Source of the DNA: Desulfosporosinus acididurans
GTDB lineage: Bacteria; Bacillota; Desulfitobacteriia; Desulfitobacteriales; Desulfitobacteriaceae
Direction: 5' to 3'
DNA length: 64,000 nucleotides
NCBI RefSeq assembly: GCF_001029285.1
Contig: NZ_LDZY01000004.1
Coordinates: 1 to 64,000, forward strand
The notes under the pieces were generated by a model, which did not search any database, was not told where the DNA came from, and saw only the letters and a program-made list of their open reading frames with translations. Positions 42,985-52,337 of this stretch are shown here, in pieces. Position numbers and translations under genes: made by a program. Positions within the stretch are counted from its first letter, which is position 1. Each line of letters opens with the position of its first letter.

Positions 42985-44185
42985 TGATCTAAAAAAGCAA
43001 AAATATCTTGGTGATAAAGGAATGATTGTGCTAATTGCGGTTCTTAGTGCTTTCATCCCCCTTTCTATGGATGTTTATCTTCCAGCCTTGCCTACTATGA
43101 CAGAATATTTTCGGGCATCTCAGTCAATCATTAATCTCACATTAATAATGTTCTTTATTTTCTTTGGCTTTGGCACCCTGTTCTGGGGACCGTTAAGCGA
43201 TAAGCATGGCCGAAAACCGATAGTATTAATTGGTCTCTCCATTTACACTGTTGCCAGTTTTCTATGTTCCTTATCATCAAGTGTATATTTACTGATCGCT
43301 TTTAGGGCTTTACAGGCATTTGGAGGAGGAGCCGCTTCTAGTGTGGCAACAGCGCTTGTCAAGGATGTTTATAGCGGCAGAAAACGAGAATCTGTTTTGG
43401 CAGTGGTTCAGTCGATGGTTGTAATTTCTCCTGCTGTGGCTCCTGTTGTTGGATCATTCTTGTTGAACGTAACTTCTTGGCGGGGAGTTTTTGTGGCTCA
43501 AGCCTTAATAGGTATTTCCGCTCTAGCCGGTTCTTTAGCTTTACAGGAAACAATTGTTGAGAAAAGTTCTGCTAGTGTGATGAGGACCATTGGCAGACTC
43601 GGTGTAGTTCTTAAGAACATGAGATTCACGTCACTTCTTCTCATCTTTTCAACCATGAGCATACCTGCCTTAGCTTTTATCACAGCATCTTCCTATATCT
43701 ATCAGGAAAATTTTCATTTAAGCAGTCAGGTTTATAGTTACTACTTTGCTTTTAATGCCTTGGGGATGCTGTTTGGCCCACTCATTTATATCCGTTTATC
43801 AAACTATTATAAGCGTACTACAATTATCAACACTTGTTTTGCCCTAACAATCATAAGCGGGTTACTTATCAGTCTCGTTGGCAGCTATTCACCACCGTTG
43901 TTTGCTGTTACTTTGGTGCTCTCTACTGTTTCCGGGAGCGCAATGCGTCCGCCGAGCGCATTTTTGATGTTGGAACAGCAACAGGGAGACACAGGTTCCG
44001 TCTCATCACTTATGGGTTCCTTTGCCACAGTTATGGGAAGCGTTGGCATGGGCATTGTTTCTCTGAGCTCGAATAATCAAATTGCTGTTATTGGAGTTTT
44101 GAATATTATTTTGGGATTGATATGCGGAGCAGTTTGGCTATATCTTTCCAGCAGGCCATATTTAAAGCAAGCAACAGCCGATTAA
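42974..44185 (+). CDS. Bcr/CflA-type multidrug efflux transporter (MFS)
   Basis: A ~403-residue, 12-helix major facilitator. The opening SMDVYLPALPTMTEYF is typical of the Bcr/CflA drug-resistance branch, with the loop 2-3 motif GPLSDKHGRKPIVLIG. It likely exports drugs or related toxic compounds using the proton gradient. ATG 42974 or 42962 are the likely starts, both inside the end of the MarR gene, so the two are coupled and co-regulated. Confidence 0.9.
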   Translation: MEINDLKKQKYLGDKGMIVLIAVLSAFIPLSMDVYLPALPTMTEYFRASQSIINLTLIMFFIFFGFGTLFWGPLSDKHGRKPIVLIGLSIYTVASFLCSLSSSVYLLIAFRALQAFGGGAASSVATALVKDVYSGRKRESVLAVVQSMVVISPAVAPVVGSFLLNVTSWRGVFVAQALIGISALAGSLALQETIVEKSSASVMRTIGRLGVVLKNMRFTSLLLIFSTMSIPALAFITASSYIYQENFHLSSQVYSYYFAFNALGMLFGPLIYIRLSNYYKRTTIINTCFALTIISGLLISLVGSYSPPLFAVTLVLSTVSGSAMRPPSAFLMLEQQQGDTGSVSSLMGSFATVMGSVGMGIVSLSSNNQIAVIGVLNIILGLICGAVWLYLSSRPYLKQATAD

Positions 44186-44207
44186 GAAGCAGAATTATCG
44201 CTGCTTC

Positions 44208-45608
44208 TTAGGCGCTCAACTGTTTCGGCAGCAAGGGGACAAGAACTAATCCGGATACGATGAGCAACATGCCAAGGGCTAAAGTTTTTAAATCGCTTAA
44301 GCCTGATTTCAAAACCCAGAAAGAGTAAAGAGAGGCTCCCAAAGCCATTGTTCCATCCAATAAACGTTTCCAAAGATTAATTTTTTCGTAGTTCTCTCCT
44401 TTTAAAACGACTACCAAAGAATAAATGCCGGAGAAAAGGTAAGGAACTAAATTTGCAAGGGTGGCAATAACAATCATTTCGTTAAACGCATTGGCAATAG
44501 TATCCGAAATCATTGAGAGCAGGAATAATTGGGTAAGACCGTTTGTTATCCAGGCAGCTCGGTAGGGTGCCCCATTTTTGTTTTCTTTAACGAACCAGTG
44601 AGGGAAGAGATTAAGGCGAGCGGATTGGTAGGGGACCTCAACACTTAGTAATATCCAACCAACTGTTGCACCGAGCATGGAAAGAACACCGAGAGCCGCC
44701 ATAATCAAAGAACCCTTTGACCCAATAATTCTCGTAAGAACGTCAACTAAAGGTTTGTCGGCAACCATCAATTCTTTAGCCGGCAATGCCCCCATTGCCA
44801 AAAATGTAATGAGAAGGTAAATGGCTAGGGCAATTACCAAACCTGTTAGTGTTGCCCATTTAACATCTTGTTGGTTCTTGGCACGTCCGGATAGCCATAC
44901 TGCAGATTCAACACCGACGAAGGCCCAGAGTGTAAGAATAGCTCCTTGATTCATTTGCTGAAAAAGTCCGATTGTTTCACCTGATTTAAGCGTCTTTTCT
45001 GCAATAAACGGATGGAGATACGTAACATCGAAGATGGAAAGAGCAATTATTATAAAAAAGATAAATCCTAGGATTTTAGTCACAGTAGCAAAAAAGTTAA
45101 TTTTGCTGGCAGCATAGGTTCCTTTGAACATAAGATAATGAACAAACCAAAGTACCGCCGAAGCAATAACAAAAGAGAAAAAATTACCTGTCTGAATATT
45201 AAAGCTGCCTAGGGAAAAGAGAATTGTTTTAGATTGTAAAACAGGCAGGAAATACGTTAGATATCCAACAAGTGTAATAAGAATTGCAGCATTTCCAGGT
45301 GAGTTTGAGGTCCAATATCCCCATGAGATTTCGAATCCCATGATTTGTCCCAGCTTGCTTTTGCTGCCAAATAATTCTCGTGTATAACTGGGTGGACCGC
45401 CGATTAATTCAGACTTAAAATCTGACAGCTGGCCATATACATGGGCCAGCATTAAAACCCCGAGGCCGGTGAATAGCCAGGCAAGCAACACACCTGCGGG
45501 GGAGCCGACGTTGGAGAGAGATTGTGGGAGCATAAATATTGCCGATCCAACCATGTTTCCGGTAACAAGTGCGGTTAATAACCAAAACCCTAGCTTTTTG
45601 TCACTCAT
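44208..45608 (-). CDS. APC-family amino-acid permease under a lysine riboswitch (probable lysine transporter)
   Basis: A 466-residue, 12-helix permease of the basic amino acid/polyamine antiporter branch (GFWLLTALVTGNMVGSAIFMLP at helix 1 and the GGPPSYTRELFGS loop). The family exchanges or imports arginine, ornithine, lysine or polyamines. The lysine riboswitch in its leader makes lysine the likely substrate: uptake would be shut off when lysine is abundant. AGGATT is the weak ribosome site. It ends convergent with the efflux gene. Confidence 0.88.
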   Translation of the reverse strand: MSDKKLGFWLLTALVTGNMVGSAIFMLPQSLSNVGSPAGVLLAWLFTGLGVLMLAHVYGQLSDFKSELIGGPPSYTRELFGSKSKLGQIMGFEISWGYWTSNSPGNAAILITLVGYLTYFLPVLQSKTILFSLGSFNIQTGNFFSFVIASAVLWFVHYLMFKGTYAASKINFFATVTKILGFIFFIIIALSIFDVTYLHPFIAEKTLKSGETIGLFQQMNQGAILTLWAFVGVESAVWLSGRAKNQQDVKWATLTGLVIALAIYLLITFLAMGALPAKELMVADKPLVDVLTRIIGSKGSLIMAALGVLSMLGATVGWILLSVEVPYQSARLNLFPHWFVKENKNGAPYRAAWITNGLTQLFLLSMISDTIANAFNEMIVIATLANLVPYLFSGIYSLVVVLKGENYEKINLWKRLLDGTMALGASLYSFWVLKSGLSDLKTLALGMLLIVSGLVLVPLLPKQLSA

Positions 45609-45640
45609 ATTAATCCTCCATACTTTTTCTTAAGGCAAAA

Positions 45641-45687
45641 TAAAAGTAAGCCCTCGAAGCGATCTATGTGCTGCGTAAGGGCTTACC
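45641..45687 (-). terminator. Lysine riboswitch terminator
   Basis: On the minus strand GTAAGCCCT...AGGGCTTAC is followed by TTTTATTTT, between aptamer and permease start. Confidence 0.88.
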
Positions 45688-45709
45688 CTGTTTAGAAGGT
45701 ATATCTCCG

Positions 45710-45884
45710 AAGGAGGTAGCTCTCCACAAGACGCTTGTGACAGTTATGTTCCTTTCAAATACATAACCAGCATGTGAGTTTTTGGGAATTATCTCACACA
45801 CTTCGGCGATGCTCCCTTTCAAGCCATAATATTGCCCAAATTAAAAATGACTTTACTCTTGAGGACCGCGCCTCTACCCTGAAA
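45710..45884 (-). ncRNA. Lysine riboswitch (L-box) aptamer
   Basis: On the minus strand: GGGTAGAGGCGCGGTCCTCA, AAGAGTAA, GGGAGCATCGCCGAAGTG, TGCTGGTTATG, AACTGTCACA and TGTGGAGAGCTACC in order, the conserved five-helix lysine aptamer. It sits ~100 bases before the permease gene. Confidence 0.93.
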
Positions 45885-46010
45885 TTATGGTTCTATGGAA
45901 TTAAAATTGATCCTTAAGTATCGTAACTGGGATAAGCCCTCTTGTCAATGAGCATTCTGCTCATTTGAACTGTAAGTTTATGGATTTTATCTTGCCGATT
46001 TTTATATTTT

Positions 46011-46192
46011 ATCTAGTTTTTAAGACCCCCACTTCTTGTAAGTGGGGGTGGATCCTTCGTTAACTTCGGCGGGGTAGACTCCTCCTTCGCCGCTAAGTAA
46101 CCCTATTGGAAAAGCGCCTCGGCAATAATGTCCACTGGACATTATTGTATTTGAAGCCCCGATGTTCAGCTTTAGCGTAAGCGAGTTCACTT
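46011..46192. repeat. Palindromic repeat element, long subfamily, copy 3
   Basis: From ATCTAGTTTTTAAGACCCCC to GCGAGTTCACTT. The terminal hairpin is CCCCCACTTCTTGTAAGTGGG, and the internal palindrome ATAATGTCCACTGGACATTAT is intact. Confidence 0.85.
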
Positions 46193-46468
46193 GGACTCAA
46201 CCCTCATGTTGAAACAGAGAACTAGAGAATAGTTGTAGAAAACAAGTGATGAAAAAACAGAGAACGACTAAAATTTTTAAGCGATTTAATTGATTCTGAT
46301 CCGCATTTGGAATATAATAGCATTTGTGTTGGGGTCTTGATTCATTACTTAATATTTACAACAGCCTGTAGATTAAGGAGATTCTACAGCGGTATGGATA
46401 CTACTCGTGTTTTCCTTTGGATTACGGCTGACATGTTAATCCTAAATATATAATAAGGGGGAGTACTT

Positions 46469-46609
46469 GTGGATGCACCAATGAGAATCGTTTTACTTCG
46501 CGATGCGGATAAATGCAGCCTTAATAAACAACTCAGAGATGCGAGAAATGAGTATACGCTTGGTCAATTAGAGAATGAATATTTTCAGTGGCTTGATCAG
46601 TTGGTTTAA
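46469..46609 (+). CDS. Small hypothetical protein (46 residues)
   Basis: A GTG-started frame with GGGGGAG upstream (46457-46463) encodes VDAPMRIVLLRDADKCSLNK and 26 further residues, ending FQWLDQLV. The composition is protein-like, with no membrane helix. An intrinsic terminator follows 70 bases later. Family unknown. Short length and lack of comparison leave some doubt. Confidence 0.55.
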   Translation: MDAPMRIVLLRDADKCSLNKQLRDARNEYTLGQLENEYFQWLDQLV

Positions 46610-46679
46610 AATCCCTTGATATCTTCCCTTTAATGAAAAGGAAAATTGCCAGGAACATTGTATTATGAAGACTGAAAAA

Positions 46680-46728
46680 GTAGGGATCATCAGAAACTTT
46701 TTTAAAGTTTTTGATGATCCCTTTTGCC
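46680..46728. terminator. Bidirectional terminator
   Basis: AAGGGATCATCA / TGATGATCCCTT with a long AT-rich loop, flanked by A and T runs. It serves the small plus-strand gene and the minus-strand DoxX gene. Short frames here are shadows. Confidence 0.8.
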
Positions 46729-46777
46729 ATTGCTTGTTCAAGCTGATAACAGCAAAGACAGATTCTTCGGTCGCCAC

Positions 46778-47305
46778 CTATGATCTTTGCTCTTTTTTAG
46801 ACTTGAGATATCCGCTTAAACCAATTAACTCAAAATATTTGGCAAAATTCATGACAATAATATTTGTCCAAATATAGCCGAAGTTGTTACCGGAACCAGC
46901 GGTAATAAACTGTACATTGAGAAAGAGTCCAAGAAGTGCAACCCATAAGAGCCTGAAGCCGATGATCATCCCAATACCAACGGCTATTTCACAGAGAGGG
47001 ACTAAGAAATCAGTTACACCAGGCATGCCATTAAAGATGTGAACTGCAACCCATGCCCATAATTTATTGATATAAAGAGGATCAAAACCATGAGCTTTAG
47101 GTGGCAGCATGTTGGCAGCCATCCCCGCTATAAGCCCCTTTGCATGGCCTCCGGCAAAGTTAAGCCAGCCTGAAGTGGCTTTTTCCCAACCAGCTTGAAC
47201 CCAAGCAAAACCATAAATAATTCGAGCAACTGTGAAGATAATAACAAAAACAGCCTTTTTCCAATCACGCATTTCATTTTTAACAGTATCAACGTATGAG
47301 TTCAT
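46778..47305 (-). CDS. DoxX/DoxD-like membrane protein
   Basis: A 175-residue membrane protein with four hydrophobic segments: IIFTVARIIYGFAWVQAGWEK, a middle helix near VAVHIF, VPLCEIAVGIGMIIGFRLLW and LLGLFLNVQFITAGSGNNF. This is the DoxX pattern. DoxD is the small subunit of an archaeal thiosulfate:quinone oxidoreductase; most bacterial DoxX proteins have no proven role, and a link to sulfur or redox metabolism is only suggestive here. GGAGGCC lies before the start on the minus strand. Single gene. Confidence 0.82.
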   Translation of the reverse strand: MNSYVDTVKNEMRDWKKAVFVIIFTVARIIYGFAWVQAGWEKATSGWLNFAGGHAKGLIAGMAANMLPPKAHGFDPLYINKLWAWVAVHIFNGMPGVTDFLVPLCEIAVGIGMIIGFRLLWVALLGLFLNVQFITAGSGNNFGYIWTNIIVMNFAKYFELIGLSGYLKSKKEQRS

Positions 47306-47699
47306 TTTATGAAGGCCTCCTTGATTAAAAACTTAAAATCTAACTTGACCATACTAACATAAAATTAAAACCCTATCAATACATTATTTATTGCATAAAA
47401 AACAAAATTATACAATTAGATACAACCTACATTTGACTATCAATTTATTATAAAGGAGTTCTAGGATATTAATATGAAAAAAATTCACAAATAAGAAGTT
47501 AATTGCTTTTTATTAAATTATAAACCTATAAAATATTTAATAATTTAAAAGAAAATGTGCAATTTTACGCCTTGATGCCGTTTGAATCTGATCAGAGTGA
47601 AAGAAAGTTTCAAGAGAAACAATTTCTGCCATAAGTTTTTTGAGTAAATAAAAGAACTACTGTACATAATAATTTCAAATGATTAGGAGGGATTAACCT
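47306..47699. other. AT-rich divergent intergenic region
   Basis: No gene or clear hairpin. It should contain promoters of the DoxX gene (minus) and the DUF1657 gene (plus). Confidence 0.5.
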
Positions 47700-47909
47700 A
47701 TGACTGTTCAAGCAGATTTAGAAAAGGCTGTAGCTGCGGCACAATCGGCACTAGGAACCTACGAAACCTTCTCCACCTCAACTTTGGATGAGTCAGCTAA
47801 ACAAATGTTTAAGGAGATGTCGAGTGACATGCAGCGTCATGTTACACAACTTAGAGGGCGTTTAGCCTATGTAACTCAGAATAACAGCATGAACAAGCCC
47901 CTAAGTTAA
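47700..47909 (+). CDS. DUF1657 family small protein
   Basis: A 69-residue helical protein (VQADLEKAVAAAQSALGTYE ... YVTQNNSMNKPLS), recognised as DUF1657, a family of spore-forming Firmicutes often expressed late in sporulation next to SpoVA-type genes. Here it stands alone, with TAGGAGGG before ATG 47700 and a terminator after it. Function unknown. Confidence 0.85.
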   Translation: MTVQADLEKAVAAAQSALGTYETFSTSTLDESAKQMFKEMSSDMQRHVTQLRGRLAYVTQNNSMNKPLS

Positions 47910-47943
47910 AACAGAATCGATTGATTATACGTTCATAAAGATA

Positions 47944-47976
47944 TAAGCCGCATTCATATTAGCGGCTTTTATTAAT
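47944..47976 (+). terminator. Terminator after the DUF1657 gene
   Basis: AGCCGC / GCGGCT stem with TTTTATT after it. Confidence 0.7.
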
Positions 47977-48192
47977 GAGCTGCAAACAAAATATTTTTGT
48001 GAATTAAATCACCAGTTTTTATACAATTGTAATACTCCCACTTCTCCTATTATTAGCAGGAACAGAAAGTGTCAGATTTAAACGCTTTAATTTTTTATCA
48101 CAATTATCAACCTTACAGAGGAAATATAGTAAATATGTGGAATACTTATTAAAAAGGTTCTCGTGAGGGGACAATTATAAGAAGGTGACGAT

Positions 48193-48852
48193 TTGAAAAT
48201 TAGCCAATTTAAGATGAAACTTTTGCCGGGACTTCGAGTTGATATTGTTGTACCTGAAGGGGAGTACGCCGGAAAATATCGGACTCGCATTGAAGAAGTG
48301 GGAGAAACAATCATAGCAGTAGGGACACCTTTTGAAAAGAGTAACATTGTTCCCTTGCGTATTGGGACGAACTTAAAACTAATATTTTGGGATGAAGTAT
48401 CTGCCTATTCCTTTGCAACGAAGATCAAACAAAAAATAGCAGTTCCGATTCATATGCTTCTTTTAGAGTTGCCGGAAACTATTGTAAAGGTTCAGCGGCG
48501 TAATTATGTTCGAGTTACAGCTATCTACCCTTTCATCTTTCAAATAGTAACACTTGAAGGGTTTAGCGATGACTTCAAAGGAACCATGCTAGATTTTAGC
48601 GGCGGCGGGATACGCTTTTTAACGGAAGAACTTGTGGAGGATCAAGCTATACTCAATGTTTCTTTAGACTTAACCGATGGACGTGTGCAAACTAAGGTTC
48701 AGGTTCTCCGAATTGAAGAGACTGAGGAAAGAAATCTACAACGATATTGTGTCTCGGCGGAATTTATAGAAATATCGGAGCGGAGTCGAGATCGGATCAT
48801 CCGCAGCGTTTTTGAAAAACAAAGAACGATGCGTAAGAAAGGATTAGAATAA
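48193..48852 (+). CDS. PilZ-domain c-di-GMP receptor (YcgR/YpfB-like flagellar brake)
   Basis: A 219-residue protein with an N-terminal YcgR-like beta domain (~residues 1-95) and a C-terminal PilZ domain. The c-di-GMP motifs are intact: RRNYVR at residues 102-107 (RXXXR) and DFSGGG at 134-139 (DXSXXG). Proteins with this layout slow the flagellar motor when c-di-GMP is high. TTG start at 48193 with AGAAGGTGA upstream. Strong terminator at 48853-48894. It completes the c-di-GMP theme of the region. Confidence 0.9.
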   Translation: MKISQFKMKLLPGLRVDIVVPEGEYAGKYRTRIEEVGETIIAVGTPFEKSNIVPLRIGTNLKLIFWDEVSAYSFATKIKQKIAVPIHMLLLELPETIVKVQRRNYVRVTAIYPFIFQIVTLEGFSDDFKGTMLDFSGGGIRFLTEELVEDQAILNVSLDLTDGRVQTKVQVLRIEETEERNLQRYCVSAEFIEISERSRDRIIRSVFEKQRTMRKKGLE

Positions 48853-48895
48853 TCAAAATCACTCATTGCTTTTCAATGAGTGATTTTGATTATTT
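48853..48895. terminator. Terminator after the PilZ gene
   Basis: A perfect 18-bp stem with a short loop, AATCAAAATCACTCATTG and its complement, with flanking A/T runs. Confidence 0.85.
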
Positions 48896-49016
48896 TTGAG
48901 GTTATTGTTATAAAGTTTGACACCTTTTGGACAAGATTCATACTATATACTAATACAAGAAAGGAAACAAGAAAAAGTCCTTAATCCCAAAAACTCTTAA
49001 TCTGATCAAATTCCCG

Positions 49017-49072
49017 GCCCCCCTCCTAATCCTCTTATGCAGGCCATTTTAGGCCTATCTTTAGAGGAGGGG
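49017..49072 (+). promoter_or_regulatory. Potential ribosome-site-hiding hairpin
   Basis: CCCCCCTCCT (49017-49026) can pair with the ribosome site AGGAGGGG (49064-49071) of the following gene; an internal AGGCCATTTTAGGCCT hairpin stabilises the loop. Confidence 0.5.
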
Positions 49073-49078
49073 ATCTAA

Positions 49079-49399
49079 ATGTTAAAACTGCCGCCTTATC
49101 CGCCTTATGTTCCGCATACTCCGCTGCCGCCAACAGTTCGCTGGTCTCATGTTCCTTATCCGCCAGTCGGAACTCCGCCATATCCGAATGTATGTATATT
49201 ATTTGACACTCTTCCTATCGGAGCAAGAGTCGTAGTTGGACTTGGATCAAGTGAATGGGTTGGAAATTATGGCGGAGTTATTGATGGAGTATTATTCTTA
49301 ACGAATGCTCAACTGTTTTCCAATGTAGGCAACCCAATCGATGGCATTCAATCTGTGGTCAGGATTCCAGTCATTAATCTTCAATATATTAGTTATTAG
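49079..49399 (+). CDS. Small proline/tyrosine-rich protein, possibly spore- or surface-associated
   Basis: A 106-residue protein. The first ~40 residues are proline- and tyrosine-rich (LPPYPPYVPHTPLPPTVRWS). The rest is a beta-rich segment with RVVVGLGSSEWVGNYGGVID, resembling small coat-type proteins of spore-formers; I do not recognise a defined family. A very strong GAGGAGGGG ribosome site precedes ATG 49079 and may be masked by a hairpin. A classical terminator follows. Confidence 0.7.
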   Translation: MLKLPPYPPYVPHTPLPPTVRWSHVPYPPVGTPPYPNVCILFDTLPIGARVVVGLGSSEWVGNYGGVIDGVLFLTNAQLFSNVGNPIDGIQSVVRIPVINLQYISY

Positions 49400-49438
49400 A
49401 TTATCAGTTATTAAAAAATAGGAATTGTGTAAACAGTA

Positions 49439-49478
49439 AACCGCCAGAAATCGTAAGATATCTGGCGGTTTTTTGTCG
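49439..49478 (+). terminator. Intrinsic terminator
   Basis: ACCGCCAGA...TCTGGCGGT followed by six T residues. Confidence 0.88.
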
Positions 49479-49587
49479 TTTTCGGAAAATGGTATAACTA
49501 GGGAGAAGAGGGGGGAGATCATTTGTCTTGAGGGTTCGAAAAGGGAAAACTTGAATGGGAGGAATTGATATGGGGTAATTTTAATTC

Positions 49588-51651
49588 CTAGAATTGGAAT
49601 TTCTTAATTTCTTCTTTTAATTTATTTGTACTTTCTTTAGTCCTAACTACTTGTTGTTTGACTTCATCAGACTTGCTTTTTACTTCAGCGGCTCGATTTG
49701 CAATGTTGGTGATTCCGATAGCCCCTTCATTAGCAGCATTAGCAATTCCATCTATTGCAGCCAAGATATTTTGGATCGAATTCATAAGCTCCTTAGATGT
49801 TGCACTGAATTCAGCAACAAGTTCATCGACAAAGTTGGCATCTTCTCTATATTTTCCAGCTACATTGAGCATAACCTTATAATCATTAGTTACGTCGTCA
49901 GAAACAAAGGAAAGTAAATTATCGGAATTACTCGAGAGATTATTAACAGAGTTTGTGACTTTTGTGGTAACCTCTTGTATTTCCATGACAGCGCCTTTTG
50001 ACTGCTCAGCAAGTTTTCTTATTTCGTCAGATACCACAGAGAAACCTCTGCCCGCTTCACCAGCCCTGGCAGCTTCAATCGCAGCATTTAAGGCAAGCAA
50101 GTTTGTTTGCTCAGTTATTTGCATAATCGATTGGGTTAAGAGGTTAATTTGATCAACAACTTTTGATTCGACGATTGCCTGTTCTAACGTTTCCTTAGTT
50201 CCTAAAAATACATTATAGGCTTTCTGTTGGGCGGTATCAACATTTCTCTTAGTATCTTCTGCTCTTTCTGCAATTTTCCCCGCTGAAAGGGCACCTTCGT
50301 GAGATTTCTGAGCAATTAACTGTACGGATTTTTGTATTTCTTGTGAAGTTGCAGCCATCTCCTCTGAAGATGCTGATGTTTCTTCCATACTTGCTGCTAA
50401 CTCTTCTGTTGTAGACGATATTTCTTCGAAGTTTTCAGCTAAGACAATAACGTTATTCATTACATCCTGAACTTCTTGTTCAATCACAGCCGATTCATCT
50501 CGAATACTATTGATCAAATGTTTGATGGAATTTTTCATATCATTTATAGCGTTTGTGATTGAGCCAATTTCATCGGATCGAGCCAGGTATTTAGGATCAA
50601 TATCCCGAGTAAAGTCTCCGCTGGCAACAATTTCTAAATACTCCGCGGACTTTATGATAGGAGTAGTTATTCGTTTAGTAGTTATAGTGATTAACAATAT
50701 TGTAATCAGCAGCATAATAACGGAAATACTTAAAACCATAAACGATATTTTTTTAGCGCCTTGATTTAATTCGCTTTCAGCCATAAATGACGCTAAAATC
50801 CAGTCTGTGCCGGTAACTTTGTAGGGATTAACTATGTACATTGTGCCATTGATATTGACATCAAAGGGCTTTAAGTCTTTGGCAAGGAGATTTTCCAAGC
50901 CCGGTATCTTAACATCAGATAATTTTTTGAAATTATTTTTGGCATTATTGCCATCAGCTAAGATAACACCAGTGTTATGAACTATCATGTAATAGCCTGT
51001 CTTGCCAGGTTTCATAGAACTTAACATGCTGCTGATCACAGATTGCTGAACATCAATTCCGATTGTTCCGATGAGGTTTCCCTTAGCATCGGTAAAGGAC
51101 CTAACGTTGCTGGTAATCATTTGATGAGAAATGCCATCCACATAGGGAGCCGTTCTAACGATAGCCCCATTGCCGCTTAAACCGGTTTTATACCAGTCTT
51201 TTTCAGGAGGATTAAATTTGGCCGAGATGCTTGTTTCAGGCCATTGGAGATAAGCACCATTTTTCGTACCGAAATACACATACATTGTTCCGGGATGACT
51301 TTTAGCATACTGATCAAAAACTTCATAAATTTGTTGTTCCAAACCTCCGTTTTTGGAAGGTGTCATGTTAACCGACTGATTGTTATTAGCATATGAGGTT
51401 ATATTTCCTTCATTTGCTTCCATGACTAAGGGATTGGAGGCCATCATATTGATATCTTTATCGATCCGGTCATAAAAAATTTGAATTGAATTGGCAGCAA
51501 TTTTCATCTGTTCGTTGGAATTGTTAAAATAATCACTTTTTGCTTGGGTTGTTACTTCGTAACTGGCAATAGAGCCAACCGTTGCCAGGGCGATAATAAT
51601 AATTGATAAAGAGATCACTAGAAACCTAGATTGGATACTTTTTAATTTCAT
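49588..51651 (-). CDS. Methyl-accepting chemotaxis protein with dCache sensor
   Basis: A 687-residue chemoreceptor. Membrane helix one ([21 protein letters not shown]) precedes a ~250-residue extracellular double-Cache domain ([40 protein letters not shown]). A second helix ([20 protein letters not shown]), HAMP and the signalling domain with [19 protein letters not shown] follow. dCache receptors usually bind amino acids or other small metabolites; choline or amine sensing would fit the adjacent BMC locus but is only an idea. The minus-strand start is preceded by AGAGGGTTC. Confidence 0.92.
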   Translation of the reverse strand: MKLKSIQSRFLVISLSIIIIALATVGSIASYEVTTQAKSDYFNNSNEQMKIAANSIQIFYDRIDKDINMMASNPLVMEANEGNITSYANNNQSVNMTPSKNGGLEQQIYEVFDQYAKSHPGTMYVYFGTKNGAYLQWPETSISAKFNPPEKDWYKTGLSGNGAIVRTAPYVDGISHQMITSNVRSFTDAKGNLIGTIGIDVQQSVISSMLSSMKPGKTGYYMIVHNTGVILADGNNAKNNFKKLSDVKIPGLENLLAKDLKPFDVNINGTMYIVNPYKVTGTDWILASFMAESELNQGAKKISFMVLSISVIMLLITILLITITTKRITTPIIKSAEYLEIVASGDFTRDIDPKYLARSDEIGSITNAINDMKNSIKHLINSIRDESAVIEQEVQDVMNNVIVLAENFEEISSTTEELAASMEETSASSEEMAATSQEIQKSVQLIAQKSHEGALSAGKIAERAEDTKRNVDTAQQKAYNVFLGTKETLEQAIVESKVVDQINLLTQSIMQITEQTNLLALNAAIEAARAGEAGRGFSVVSDEIRKLAEQSKGAVMEIQEVTTKVTNSVNNLSSNSDNLLSFVSDDVTNDYKVMLNVAGKYREDANFVDELVAEFSATSKELMNSIQNILAAIDGIANAANEGAIGITNIANRAAEVKSKSDEVKQQVVRTKESTNKLKEEIKKFQF

Positions 51652-51828
51652 CCATGAACCCTCTTTCTATATTATTTTATAAAGAATTATGTAGTTTTAC
51701 GTTTATCAAACACAATACCTTAATTTTCGGCAAAATTCAATATAAATTTCTTGATTTTGAGTTAATTCTGGGTTAATTCGAAGTTACCTATACCTTATAT
51801 TTCATGATTTGAACCACAGATAAGAGCT

Positions 51829-52008
51829 AGTGAACTCGCTTACGCTAAAGCTGAGCATCGGGGCTTCAGATACAATAATGTCCACTGGACATTATTGCCG
51901 AGCCGCCTTTCCCAATAGGATTACTTAGCGGCGAAGGAGGACTCTACCCCACCTGAATTTAACGAAGACACCCCCACTTATAGAAGTGGGGCCTTAAAAA
52001 TTGGATAA
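51829..52008. repeat. Palindromic repeat element, long subfamily, copy 4 (reverse orientation)
   Basis: From AGTGAACTCGCTTACGC to TTAAAAATTGGATAAA. Intact internal palindrome around TGTCCACTGGACA and GCCGCC/GGCGGC-type pairing segments. Confidence 0.85.
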
Positions 52009-52337
52009 ACATCTTAGTGAGCATGTCGTCGGGCGGCTGAAAAGGGTATAGCGTATTACGTCTTCCTTATATCCCCTATAGCTGTTTGGTATATTACAGT
52101 TTTATCCGGAGGTAATATAATTATCTGCAAAGAATATTGTCGAATCCAAAGTTTTTAAAGTCTTTAAAGTCTTAGAAATAGTACATTCTAGGCCTATCAA
52201 AATCGCTTAATACTCTAAACCCATTATTAAATTTAAAAGCAAATTGCAATTAGAGCTAATGTATTTTTGAACTAATGTATTAACGAAAGCAGATAACCTT
52301 TGTAAGTTTTCTGCATATTTAAATGAGGAGTAGTTCC
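52009..52337 (+). promoter_or_regulatory. Upstream region of the choline microcompartment operon
   Basis: No gene is seen. A direct repeat CTAATGTATT occurs at 52256-52265 and 52272-52281 near the likely promoter, and could be a regulator site. The hairpin-like GGGTATAGCG...ATATCCCCTATAGC lies near 52048-52083. No riboswitch is recognised. Confidence 0.4.

Noticed and set aside
46533-46877. Three overlapping short frames on both strands
   Set aside because: They cross the bidirectional terminator and the end of the DoxX gene.
48028-48060. Fragment resembling the ACTCCCACTTCT end of the repeat family
   Set aside because: Only about a dozen bases match and no hairpin or second end follows.
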